Shown here one piece after another: positions 34,250 to 45,300 of a stretch of 64,000 bases of DNA. The position numbers and the translations under genes were made by a program. Location of the stretch: the NCBI GenBank assembly GCA_030549495.1, contig JAUIRK010000131.1:1-64000 (forward strand). The letters run 5' to 3'. How positions within the stretch are numbered: the first letter of the stretch is position 1; each line of letters starts with the position of its first letter. Source of the DNA: Nectonema munidae. Its lineage: Eukaryota; Nematomorpha; Nectonematoida; Nectonematidae. The notes under the pieces are model-generated. The model saw nothing but the letters and a program-made list of their open reading frames with translations. It had not been told where the DNA came from and made no database searches.

Positions 34250-34620
34250 TGCAGATTAAAGCATACTTTTGTGACAGAGAGAAAAATATTTCTTTAGAAA
34301 AACATTGCAATTCATGAAATGGATGAAAAAAACTCCATTTATGATTTAGGAAAATTTTTTACAACTCTAATGAAACTTCCTTTTAACGTAGACTCTGTAG
34401 AGAGAAGCTTTTCACAATTGAAAATAGCCTGACAGATGAAGGGGAGTTAATTTAGCTACTGTACAAATTAATACATATATCAATACTAGCATTGACAATG
34501 TTATTGAAAGGCTTGCTGGGAGAGAAATTACTTTCATCTTAAAAAACCTATTAGCCTCATTTTTATATATACTTCCAAAAATGACTTTTAAGGATAGGTA
34601 TGGAATGAAGAAAAATTTAT
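34250..34620 (+). pseudogene. hAT transposase C-terminal fragment
   Basis: Translation near 34356-34430 reads FFTTLMKLPFNVDSVERSFS followed by QLKIA. This is the hAT dimerisation motif (usual form: LP(V/T)..GERSFSKLKLIK) as in ZMYM-type hAT proteins. Stops follow at once. No ends were found. Confidence 0.6.
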
Positions 34621-34884
34621 AAATACTTGTAAATATGGACAAGTTTAGAAGAGATATAAGTTAGTTATATCATCTCAACAAAGCATATTATTGCATAAAA
34701 ACTTTGAAATATAGCACCGCGATTTCGTTTGTTGCAAATGCCCCTTCGAATTGAAGGACATATGTTGCTTTCGTTTATTCACATCATAAATTGCACACGA
34801 TGCCTTCACAGAGATAACTTAGATGAGAAAACTTTCTTAATTGCAGGGAAAGGTGCTTTTTAAGGTAGCAGATTGTGTTCCCAC

Positions 34885-35869
34885 TAGTGAGTAAACTTTA
34901 CCGAATTTTTGATTACCGGTAAATCACCGTCTTCAAAATATCATTACAGGTGTTAGCAATTTTTTACCGTTTTTATATATCTTACTTATATTACTGATAA
35001 ATCAATGATCAAAACAAACAAGTATATATATATATATATCTTTTATAGCGTTTTTTACCTTGAGTTTCAAAAAACAACATTTTTTTGTGTTAGTAAAAAT
35101 CAATGATAACGGTAAAAGTAAATTTATTTATTATTTTTAACAAAATAACGCAAAAAGCATAATGCATCTAATGTCTTTGGAGCTAATTGAGAACGAAGTT
35201 TGGAAATAAAATATCCAGCAGCAGAAAAAGCCCTTTCAGATTCTAAACTGGTAGCTTTAATTGTTAGCAAAGACTGGTAGAGCAATTCAAGGTTTTCAGT
35301 TCTTTTTCCGGTCACTTCAGACAATTTCATTTCTTTGCACAAATGGACTTGAAAAAGCTTCACTTTTTTGTTTTTGCTTGAAATTTCTTTTTGATATCTT
35401 TCAAGCATCGAGCCGGGATTACTAAAGTTGCATTCATCAGAATAGCTGGAATTTACATTACAAGATTGATCAATTTCAATTGAAGTAAGTTGCATATCTT
35501 GATCACCTACTTTTAACGGAAACAATCTTTTAAATATTTTGACAGCTAAAGTTTTTATACTTTTGTAGGAGAATGAAAAATTAGAGCTGTTTCGATAAAC
35601 GATAGTCTTATTTCTGAGATGGGTATAACAATCATCATCTAAACACATGCTTTCTAAATATGTGAGATAAGATGGCTCGAAAACACTGTAAAGCGCGTAG
35701 TGTTTAGAAAACGAATTTTAGAACGAAGAACATGTTTCAATTCTAAACGCACTTTTTACAGTGGCATAAACAAACAAGTTTGGTATTATAAATATAAAAC
35801 AAAAAAAAGTACACTTTTTATTTTATTTTTTTTCATTACCGGTAAAAATTTACTGGTTTTTAATCACTA
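34885..35869 (-). mobile_element. hAT deletion derivative, 985 bp
   Basis: Ends TAGTGAGTAAACTTTACCG (left) and, inverted, TAGTGATTAAAAACCAG (right). Both are followed by a ttaccggtaa motif. Flanking octamers are GTTCCCAC (34877-34884) and GTTCCTAC (35870-35877), 7 of 8. It keeps only the 3' part of a minus-strand transposase. Confidence 0.8.
35124..35648 (-). pseudogene. hAT transposase C-terminal domain (dimerisation)
   Basis: 174-residue open frame on the minus strand. The end contains LELLYQSLLTIKATSLESER, then AFSAAGYFISKLRSQLAPKT and LDALCFLRYF, the hAT family C-terminal dimerisation domain. The catalytic RNase H-like core and BED finger are absent. The 985-bp element around it supports an internally deleted, non-autonomous copy. 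Confidence 0.85.
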
Positions 35870-35877
35870 GTTCCTAC

Positions 35878-38654
35878 TTTTAAATAATGAGAGTGTCAAG
35901 CGTTTATGACATCATTCAAAGAAAGCAGCAGAACAAGGATTCGACTTCAAGAACAAATCATATCCAAAATTAGTGAAAACACTGAGTTAGGTTGTAGATT
36001 CCAAAGCACTTTCTATACAATTTTGAAATAGTTAGCCATATGATTAAGATAATTTTATTCAAGATCAAATTTTCTCAGACATTTCGTCGTCAAACGATTC
36101 GTCCAATAAAATTTAGGCGAATGAGTGTGCCAAAAGCTATAGGCTTTTTATATTGTTAGACAGCGAACGAGGTATCGGCTTAATTATAAGCTAAGAAAAA
36201 AGATAAGTGGGATTACCTTTTAACTAAGTTTGCTGATAGGTTACACCTTCAACCTGGAAAACTTTACTTAGTTTCATTAGTGGAATTTTGTATAAGAGCC
36301 TTTAGTAATTTAGTTTGCATGTGTAACAAATTTTAACTAATCACTAATTTGATTCATTAGTGAAAACGTGAACAAGAAAGAGCGTTTAGTAATTGGAACC
36401 AATATTCTCTTAATATATTTTGTCTTAATTTTTTTCTAATTATGAAGTTAGAAATGTTAATTATGAATGTTAATTATTTGTAAAAACTCTTTTTTTCCAT
36501 TACAATTATAATTTCAATGTATATATATAGAGAGAAAGAGAGCAATTGTTTGTTTGCTTTCAACAATACATTTATGCAAGAAAGCAATCGGTCGCGACTA
36601 GAACTTCTATGTCGAGATTTCTCGAGACTCTAAGGCTTTTTAAACTTCTTGATTCTACCCTATTTTTATTCCATCAAAAATTAATATGATTGAACTTTAT
36701 AAACTATTACAAAATGATTGGTTTCCATACAAGATACATCTTGGGAATGTGAGAGAAATTTTTAATTGTATGTAACTTTCTATCTTTTAAAAAGTTTTTT
36801 CTATAAATAAAGATCAGTTTTACTTTTTATGTATCCATATTGGTGTTATAAATTTTATTCTATTTTATCGAGAATTCTCAATCTAATTTCTCATTCCTGG
36901 CACCGTTTTACGTTAACTAGATTTTTCAAATCCAATCCACAGAAGAAATTTAATATGTAAATTTTTATCTAGTTTCTATTTTTAAAAAAATCTTGAACAA
37001 AAGTTGGTTAGGTGATAAAAATAAGTCAATTTTAACGCCATCTATCAAAAAAGGAAATTCTTAAACAACAAATTAATTAGTTTAGAAGCAAAATAAATTG
37101 GAAAATACGCCAAAAACAAATGGAAAAACAGAATTTGATAATAAAAAAATTATAATTTACATATCATAAAAGCGAAAATAAGGAGCATGGTCTTGTATTT
37201 ATTTTTTAAGGAAAAAAAGCTATATAATTAAAACTTTTTTATTCAATATTAAATTTTTTACCGATGTTAATAAATCTTCCTTTGTGATGGAAAATTTTTT
37301 TTGGTGAAACTCTTTGTCCTTGATGCTGCCTAAGTTTCTAAAACTATTCCACGAATAAAATTAATAAAATTTTGTGATTCCTTTTAACTTTTTTCTAATT
37401 ACACCCATTTTTATTATGTTTTTAAGCATAAATTCCATTTTGTTATAGAACATGACTCAGAATTTTTATTTTAACCAAGGATGTAAACAGAAAAACGCCA
37501 CGATAGTGTTAAATTGAGCAATTCCCCCTTGAAATGAGGTGCGTGAATGCTAGGATAAAACTTTGAAAATACAGTGGAATTGCTAAGTGAGAATACTCGG
37601 ATACTTCAGACTTGATTCCCCGTTCACAATGTAAACAACGTGTATGTAAACTACTTTACAACGAACTCGAGCTTTTTCCGAAATTCCAGAATCTCCTCTG
37701 ATTCTCGCTGCCACACAAAGAAAGCTGCAAAAATAGTCGTCTACAGGAATCTGTAATTTCCATTTTTTATTTCCAATCATAACCAGGTTGTCTAAGTGAG
37801 AAGATGAGTTTTATCAAGTGCTGATACTCTACCTTAGTATTATGAAGGAATTAAGCAATTCACACCAAGTCACTAGTTAACTAATCACTAGTTAGGACTA
37901 GACTTATTAGTAGATGAGTTATCTCAAATGGATCATAAGAAGCAAACTTGTTGATAAAACTCTTTCACCTTCGTAATATATTAACTTTTTTCCGAACGTT
38001 AATTCTTTCAATTTCAGAAATCTTAAGGAAACTCTATTATTTCAGTAGCATCGTTCCCTGCAGTTTAGAAAGGCATCAACATGGATGGCTTAATTCACAC
38101 CCACTTTTTAGTTGGCTCTCATTTATTCTTCTCAACACTATTTTTTCGAAGTAAAGGCGTAATGCTATGAGATTTCAATATTGAAGGATATTGATAACAA
38201 ACTTTGAATTCAAACTTCAAACGCTTTTAGGTGAAATAAGCAACTTAAGAGGCACCGTCTGTGTCAGCGCTCCCGAGAGGATATAGCGCAGACCAATAGA
38301 TGAGAAAGAATATGGAGCAAGGTTGATAAAGTTTGATAAGTGATGTATTTGTTTCCAAAATTCAATATTTGATCTAAGTAATTCGGTGACATAGAAGATC
38401 CGCATAACATTTTACTTGCACCGATTTGATTTACCAGGTCCAAGAATGAAGGCAAAATTGAAGTGAATTAATTTTTGCTTTTGAAAGAAGCTTAGCGGTT
38501 AATCTAATTAACTAAAATAGCGAAATTCCCAAAGTAGGAACTGTCTCGTTTACTTAAAGAATTCTTTTGCCTGGGAAAGGTTTGGATCATGCAATAAATA
38601 ATAAGAGAGATAAATAAAATTGATGTTAGATTTTCAAAAATCCTTATTTTAGAT
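35878..38654. other. Intergenic stretch with one solo piggyBac end
   Basis: AT-rich sequence with no gene recognised. At 37034 TTAACGCCATCTATC matches the start of piggyBac copy 2, but no partner end was found. A short tatatagagaga microsatellite lies near 36521-36545. Confidence 0.5.
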
Positions 38655-38655
38655 A

Positions 38656-38951
38656 CAGGGATCTCCAACTAAAACAAGCAGCGAGCCATTTAGAAAAGTT
38701 ATTGGACACGGTCGGGCCGCACCTATTTAAAAAAATAATAATAATTTTTTTATAAAATATTTATCAGAAACTTTTTTATCCTGATTACTGATTATCACAA
38801 TTTTTATGAAAATTAAACATAAAATGAGTAGTTAATTGAAAGAGAATTTTTATAAACTAATATCTATATAATTTAACATCAACCTTATCTCATTTTCTTA
38901 GAGGGCGGCAGAAATTTGCCTTGCGGGCCGCGTGTTGGACCTTGCCAACAT
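38656..38951. mobile_element. Possible hAT MITE
   Basis: Left end caGGGATCTCCAACT and right end GTTGGACCTTGcc are roughly inverted, each followed inward by gggccgc-type motifs as in the element at 6113. No clear 8-bp duplication, so the borders are approximate. Confidence 0.45.
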
Positions 38952-39214
38952 AAAAAATTTTTTTCGAAGTTGCCAGAATTTTTTTAACAAATAATTTTTA
39001 TTCTATATTTATTTATTTTAAAAATAAAGTTTATTATATTCAATTCACTCTAGTTTGTCATTTTTGTAGAACCATATCAAATTTTTGTTGGTAAAATTTC
39101 ATATTTCTTATTTCTTAAAAAAAAATCCGTCTTAAATATTGGTATTTTTTCTTTTCTGCTATAATTTTGATAAACTAAAAAGTTTTTTATTTTAGAATAT
39201 ATAAATTTTGAAAG

Positions 39215-40884
39215 ATGTCAAGAAAATGTAAAAATTCTCCTGATATTTTTTGTTATATTTGTGGACGTTACACCTTGCCTAATCAAAGAAAAAATATATC
39301 ATTTTTCGTAAAAAGAGTATATTTTGCATACTTTGGAGTTAAACTTGAGGATCAAGATAAATATTGGGCACCGCATAAAACATGCAAGTCTTGTGTTGAA
39401 CAATTGAGACGGAGTAAGGGAAAGAAAGAAAAATTAAATTTTGGTATTCCAAAGATATGGAGGGAACCAAAAAATCATCATAATGATTGTTATTTTTGTT
39501 GCATCGACATCAAAGGGTTGAATAAATTAAAAAAAAAAAGGATTTGTTTATCCCAACTTAGAGTCTGCTAGACAACCCATTCCTCATGGTATTGAAATAC
39601 CAATTCCAAAAGTTCCTGAAAACTTTAATTTGCATGATGAAGTAGAAGTGGAAGAAGAAACTTCAAGTGAAGAAAGTACTAGCGAAAATGATTTTGAAGA
39701 TGAATGTAAAAATCAAAATAAGTTTAATCAAGAAGAACTGAGTGATCTAATTAGAGATCTCAATCTAAGTAAAGAAAAGTCAGAAGTCTTGGCTTCACGC
39801 TTAAAAGAAAAGAATTGTTTAACAAAAAGCACGAAAATAACTTTTTACAGAACAAGAGAGAACTCACTGATAAAGTTTTTTACAGAGAATGAAAAACTAG
39901 TTTACTGTAACGATCAAAGATCTTCTACTTGCACTCAATACCACATACATACCTGAAGAATGGAGACTTTTCATTGATGGTTCTCTCAAAAGTTTAAAAT
40001 GTGTTTTACTACATAACTTAAATAAATTTCCTTCAATTCCACTGGGTTACTCAACAAAATTGAAAGAAAATTATGAGAATGTACAGCTTTTTTTAAATTG
40101 CATCAACTACAATCAACATAACTGGTACTTATGTGTTGACTTCAAAATTATAAATTTTGTGTTGGGACAGCAATCTGGCTTCACGAAATTTCCTTGTTTT
40201 TACTGTCTTTGTGATAGTAGAGATAAGAAAAATCACTGGATACAAAAAGAATGGCCTCTTCGAGAACACTCAATTATGGGAAACAAAAACATAATAAGAA
40301 AGCCTCTCGTTGAAAAAGAAAAGATTCTACTGCCTCCTCTCCACATTAAGTTGGGTTTAATGAAGCAGTTTGTGAGATCATTGGATAAAGAAGGAGAATG
40401 CTTTAATTACATAGTTAACTCAAACCCGCGTGTTAGCATAGAAAAGTTGTTGGCAGGAGTTTTTGATGGACCGCAAATAAGAAAGTTAGTAAAAGATGAT
40501 GCATTTGTGAGATCTAAGAACAAAGTTGAAGTGAATGCATGGCAAAGCTATGTTGAAGTTATCAACAACTTTCTAGGAAACAAAAAAGCTGAAAATTATT
40601 CAGAGATTGTGGAAAAAATGTTAATAAGTTTCAGAAAGTTTGGTGCGAATATGAGTGTTAAAATGCACTATTTACATAGTCACTTGGATAAATTTCCTGA
40701 AAATCTTGGACAAATGGGTGAAGAACAAGGTGAGAGGTTTCATCAAGAAATGAAGACAATGGAAGAAAGGTATCAAGGTAGGTGGGACAAAAACATGATG
40801 GCGGACTATTGTTGGGGTTTACAGCGCGAAGAATCAAAAGAATTTCACAGAAAAAAAAGAAAATTGAAATGTTTTTTTAAATAA
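39215..40884 (+). pseudogene. Uncharacterised arthropod zinc-binding protein family, intronless, two frameshifts
   Basis: Three consecutive frames make one ~555-residue protein. Segment 1 (39215-39540): paired CxxC motifs CYICG and CKSCVEQLRRSKG, spaced like a ZAD-type domain, then FGIPKIWREPKNH and a third pair in CYFCC. A shift in an A-tract near 39530 leads to segment 2 (to about 39930), with IPHGIEIPIPKVP, an acidic stretch (39640-39700) and a helix. A second shift near 39922 leads to segment 3: EEWRLFIDGS, LGQQSGFTKFPCFYCLCDSR, LPPLHIKLGLMKQFV, FDGPQIRKL, NNFLGNKKAENY, HYLHSHLDKFPENLG and GEEQGERFHQEMKTMEERYQ. I recall closely similar multi-copy uncharacterised proteins in aphids, spiders and copepods. 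Function is unknown; a transposase origin is possible. AATAAA overlaps the stop at 40880. Confidence 0.75.
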
Positions 40885-40885
40885 A

Positions 40886-42030
40886 AAATATAATGTGTAA
40901 ATGAATGTTTATTTACAGCAAAAACTTTAGAACTTTTAAAGTAGAGCCATTGATGATAAAAGAGTTACTTTTTTATAATCAGAAGAACAAATATGTTTTA
41001 ATTATGCAAAAAAAACCTTGGCAAAAAAATTTTGTTGCCTTGTGAATTAGTATCTGCCGCGAATAATATCAAAAACGAAGCAAGAATCGCCTGTTAAAAA
41101 ACTTCAAAAACTTGTGGTCTAATCCAGGGGGTTCTCAACATTTTCACTCTATTACTTCCTTTATGAACATTCAACATCCTCATCGCTCTCATTTATTTGT
41201 AACATTGCCTTTTTGAGCGACCAGATATTCTCTATAAGTTCACCATAAGAAACCTTAACAATCTCCAAAAGGTATTGTTCAGAGTTATTTCATATGTTAT
41301 AGTATCCTGTCTAGAACATAATTTAACTTTTAAAATTTTATCACTTTGTTTATTTTCTGGTTTTATTTAGTTTAATTTATTGGAGATTCAAGAAGAAGAA
41401 AAAAATTGAATTGAAAATGTAATCAATAAAATCAGTGTAAAAGTGTTTCAGGAAAAAGTATGTGTTGGAAATTTTGAAAAGATCCTCATGGCTCCTAGAC
41501 TTATGTAATGGCCATGTTGGCAGCCATTGCCCACATATTGAGGGAGAACCACTGGTCTGGGTAAAAGAGAGTGACTTCATTTCGCAAATGAATCAGAATG
41601 CAAAAGTATTAAAACTTTAAATTAAGAGCAAACTACAAGGAATCAGCCACCGCGTGTTTGTGAAATTTAATTAAAATTAAAAATACGCCATAATTCATAA
41701 AAACATATGTGCATTATCCTGTTTAGCTTATGCGGTAAAAACACAAAGGCACAAACTGGAATTTTTCATCAATGAGACGTAGTTTGATTGAGATAAGAAG
41801 ACCCTAATATGTGTTGTCAAATCAGAGTAGCTAGAAGAAAGTGTCCGTGAAATGTGTAAAACGCACAAACTTAGTTACATGTGCAGTTTATTTTTGGTTA
41901 AGATTAGAGTTCGCACGATTCATTGCTAGAAGTATAAAAGTTAAAGGGAAAAATATGAATGGAATTTTAAGGCTTCACAGAGTGACTGCCAATAGCGCGG
42001 AAGCACGTGACAAAGATGTTAATGATTTTG
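40886..42030. other. Intergenic, with a hAT-like end only
   Basis: At 41128 CAGGGGGTTCTCAAC resembles a hAT terminus, but no partner with a matching duplication was found. Nothing else recognised. Confidence 0.4.
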
Positions 42031-42032
42031 CA

Positions 42033-42038
42033 TTTATT
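42033..42038 (-). promoter_or_regulatory. Probable UTP15 polyadenylation signal
   Basis: AATAAA on the minus strand 70 bases beyond the UTP15 stop at 42108. Confidence 0.5.
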
Positions 42039-42107
42039 TTAGAAGAAGGATTTAGAACGCCATGCGATTCTTGATGCATTACGAAGAAAGTAGAAGGTGA
42101 TCCCCAG

Positions 42108-42333
42108 CTAAGAAGAGAGAACTTGGAGAAAGTGAGCCAAAGACTGTTGAGAGGCGTGTTGCAGCATTGTGGAGATGAAGACATCTTCCTCGCACTCTTT
42201 ACTTTTCGTTTCTTGGTGAATACAATCAGCCAACCCGATCACTCTATGGCACAGCATGGCGAACTTAGAATGGCGTGCACATAACTTTGACAATATTTTG
42301 AATTGGGCGTCTGTACTTGCGTCACAACCAAAA
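42108..42333 (-). CDS. UTP15: UTP15 last exon
   Basis: After acceptor aattttag: FGCDASTDAQFKILSKLCAR ... LADCIHQE ... FLQVLSS, stop TAG at 42108. Assigned because its phase completes the codon left by exon 45048-45747 and its length and pattern follow the family tail (helix after the IDIY/VDIH strand). Sequence identity to known tails is low. Confidence 0.75.
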
Positions 42334-45300
42334 CTAAAATTATCAAACAATTACATCACTCAAGTTCTAAAGTAAAATTGAAACATACCCATATCATAAG
42401 AATTATTTAGCAAACTTATTCTGAGAATTATTCCATGTAGCATATAAATAAATATTATTGATTAGTTAACCAAACTTTAAACAAATATTTATAAAAGCAA
42501 TTATAAAAATTTCGGAAAATGGCGAAAAATCGTGAGAAATATTACACACTGAAAAATCAACTTTTCATTTTTTTTCTTAAAATTTTGAAATATTTTAGAG
42601 TCCAAAATAAAGGAAACTGGTTTGAATACTAGTAGCTTGCTAAGAATTTTGAGAAATACAATTTTAGAATTGAAATGACTGAGGAATCCAAAACATATTT
42701 AGATTGGGCGCATCAAAAATTAAATTTATTCGAATTATTTTTGGATACAGAAATGACCAATGTTTCTGTATATTTTGTAAATATACTTGTAAAATATATT
42801 TTGTAAAATATATTTTGTAAAATATTTTGTAGTAAAATAGAGTCTTAACTGTACTATTTAGCATGCGGTCATACGTGAATGATACTTGCCAGTTAACCAT
42901 CTTTTGTATCAATAAAACCTTTCTTTTCACGTCCCCCGCAACAGTGATCTTATTTGGTAACTATAATGTGTAGTTCTGCTTAGAGTATTTTATCTTATAA
43001 AAAAGTAAAAAGATTCTCCAAATATAGGTAAGTTGAATCAAAATACAAATAAATAGTGAGTTAGTATAAAACGCACAAAGTTCCTTCTGCATTGGCATGG
43101 ATGTTTCATGTTGCTCTTTGTAATGCTTGTGTAATATTTTGTGCGGTGATTCGTATCCAGTTTCAATATAAGAATGAGGAGAATCTGTGCGTTGTCCAGT
43201 CCACATCTAACTAAATAGGATTGAGGTAGCATCTCTATAATTTAGAATTGCCATAATCTGCACTAAAGGTTTGAACTGTGAATAAAACAAAAGTTACACG
43301 TTTATTCCAAAAAATATTTCCAGCGTTGATATCAAGGAATGAGTTTTCGTATATTTGCTTCACGACCACATTTTCAAGTACCACTTCAGTTACCTATCTC
43401 TTTTGATGGTGCTCAACATAAATGAAAAGATTTCTAGTGTAATAATCATCTATTTTAAGAAAAAAGCAGACAGGACTACCTTAAAGTTTTTAGGGTTATT
43501 GTTTCTCTATCTTTTATTTGTCACAAAATTTCAATAAAACAAAAAAATTTATTTTTTAACAATATCATATTTGAGTAAAAACATCACATTTTCTGCCATA
43601 TTTTTGTAAATTATATACTTATAATATTTATTATATACATTTTAAATACCATTTATATGCTGGTAGTAATTAATTTTTATATACTCAAACGATTTTTAGT
43701 TATAAGTCCATTTCTAAGACTACAGCTATCGGGCCGTTGTAAAATAGATCAGGTATATTGCATTTAAAAAAATTCGTAATCAATAGGAAACATTATCATC
43801 GAAATTCATATTGTTTATTTTTTAATTTAAAAATATTCCGATTCATACTTTCCTTACAAAATGTTCTCCTAAGGAGTTTGGCGTTCTTTTTTGGATATAA
43901 TGATCAATATTAAAAAAAAGAAATGACTTAATTCAGTGAGATAAAAATTTAAATAAATCAAAATATGCAATAAAAGATTTCAAAAAGGAAATTAAAATTT
44001 TGCTGATTAAGTTAAAAGTAAATTTTAAGGGAATGACGTTTTTATTTGAAGTTACAAAGTCGCGTTTATTATAAATATACTATAAAAATGAATTATTTCT
44101 TTGTATTGGTCTTATATCGATTAAGGACCCAGAAACGAACTAAATCATTAGAAACCAACGCTAATTAATTAAATAAAAAGACTGTGAATATTGAAACTTT
44201 AGCGATTTTTCACGAATTTAGAAGGAAGAGACAGTTGGAAAAATTTTAATGATTGAGTTGGAAGAATTCATCATTAAGACCAGAGTTTTACAAACTTTTT
44301 GTGTAAATCGGCCATTATCAAGTAAAAAATGCCTAAAATCTTTCACTTTTTTCAATCTTTAATTTGAATTCTTTATTCCATTTATATTCAATGAATTCTT
44401 CTCATAAATTTTCTTCTACAGCTTCCATATTACAGAAAAAATGATCCATCAACCATTCTTTTATTTGGAGTTCAAACAAATCTTCAATTCTGAACAATAA
44501 GTCATCATTCAGCTGAGACTTATGATTAGAAAATTTTTACTTTGATTGACATTATGACTCCATTAAATTCTTAGGTAAAAACTAAATTTTTGAAAGATAA
44601 TTTTCCCGAAAAAATAGAGGAGTGGCCCACGGTTGAGAAACCTTGATTTAGTAGACTATAATATGGATAATATTGATAATAAGAAAGTTTTATTATAAAT
44701 AATATACTATTGACAAAAAGAATTAGAAATAAAAATGTTAGTGGAAAAGTAAAGAGAGGTAGACCAAAGAAGACGTGAGATGTCGATAAAGAAAATATGA
44801 AGAAGAAAAATCTCAAGGTTGAAGAGGCTAAGATGAAGGGAGAAGATGGAGAAATCGCTGCAAACTTATGGCCGACCTTGGCTAGCTAGGATAAAGACCA
44901 GGCTTAACTGAAGATGATGAATATACTATTTTCAGTATTCGTACTATTTCAAAGTGGAGGATGTGTCATTGAAATATATTTCAAAATTTTACACAATGGG
45001 AACTCGATTCTCCTGATAAAACAAGCAATGTAATAAAGAAGATATACTTAGGAGCATGAATATCCACTGTCAAGACTGCCACATTGAGAAGGACTTTGGT
45101 GTAAGCGTGATCAGTGATGTTAGCAACGATGAACTTCAACAGCGGAAACAAACTTGCGTAGGATCTGCCTGCAATCGCAGAATCAAGTTGTCCCATTCGT
45201 AAAAGCTGCTGCATAACAGCGACAACAACATTTGCAGATTTCTTTGCAAAGTTGACATGCAGGACATAATCCAGGGCTTTTCCCGGTTGGCACCTCTTTA

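Noticed and set aside
41975-42184. 69-codon minus-strand open frame overlapping the last UTP15 exon
   Set aside because: It is a different frame from the one that joins in phase with the preceding UTP15 exon.
42664-43232. Minus-strand open frames in the last UTP15 intron
   Set aside because: No splice-compatible continuity with UTP15 and no recognisable family.
41128-44648. A single 3.5-kb hAT element between CAGGGGGTTCTCAAC and ggttgagaaaccttg
   Set aside because: The terminal matches are only general hAT consensus, the flanking octamers differ, and the interior includes a UTP15 exon, so these are separate remnants at best.
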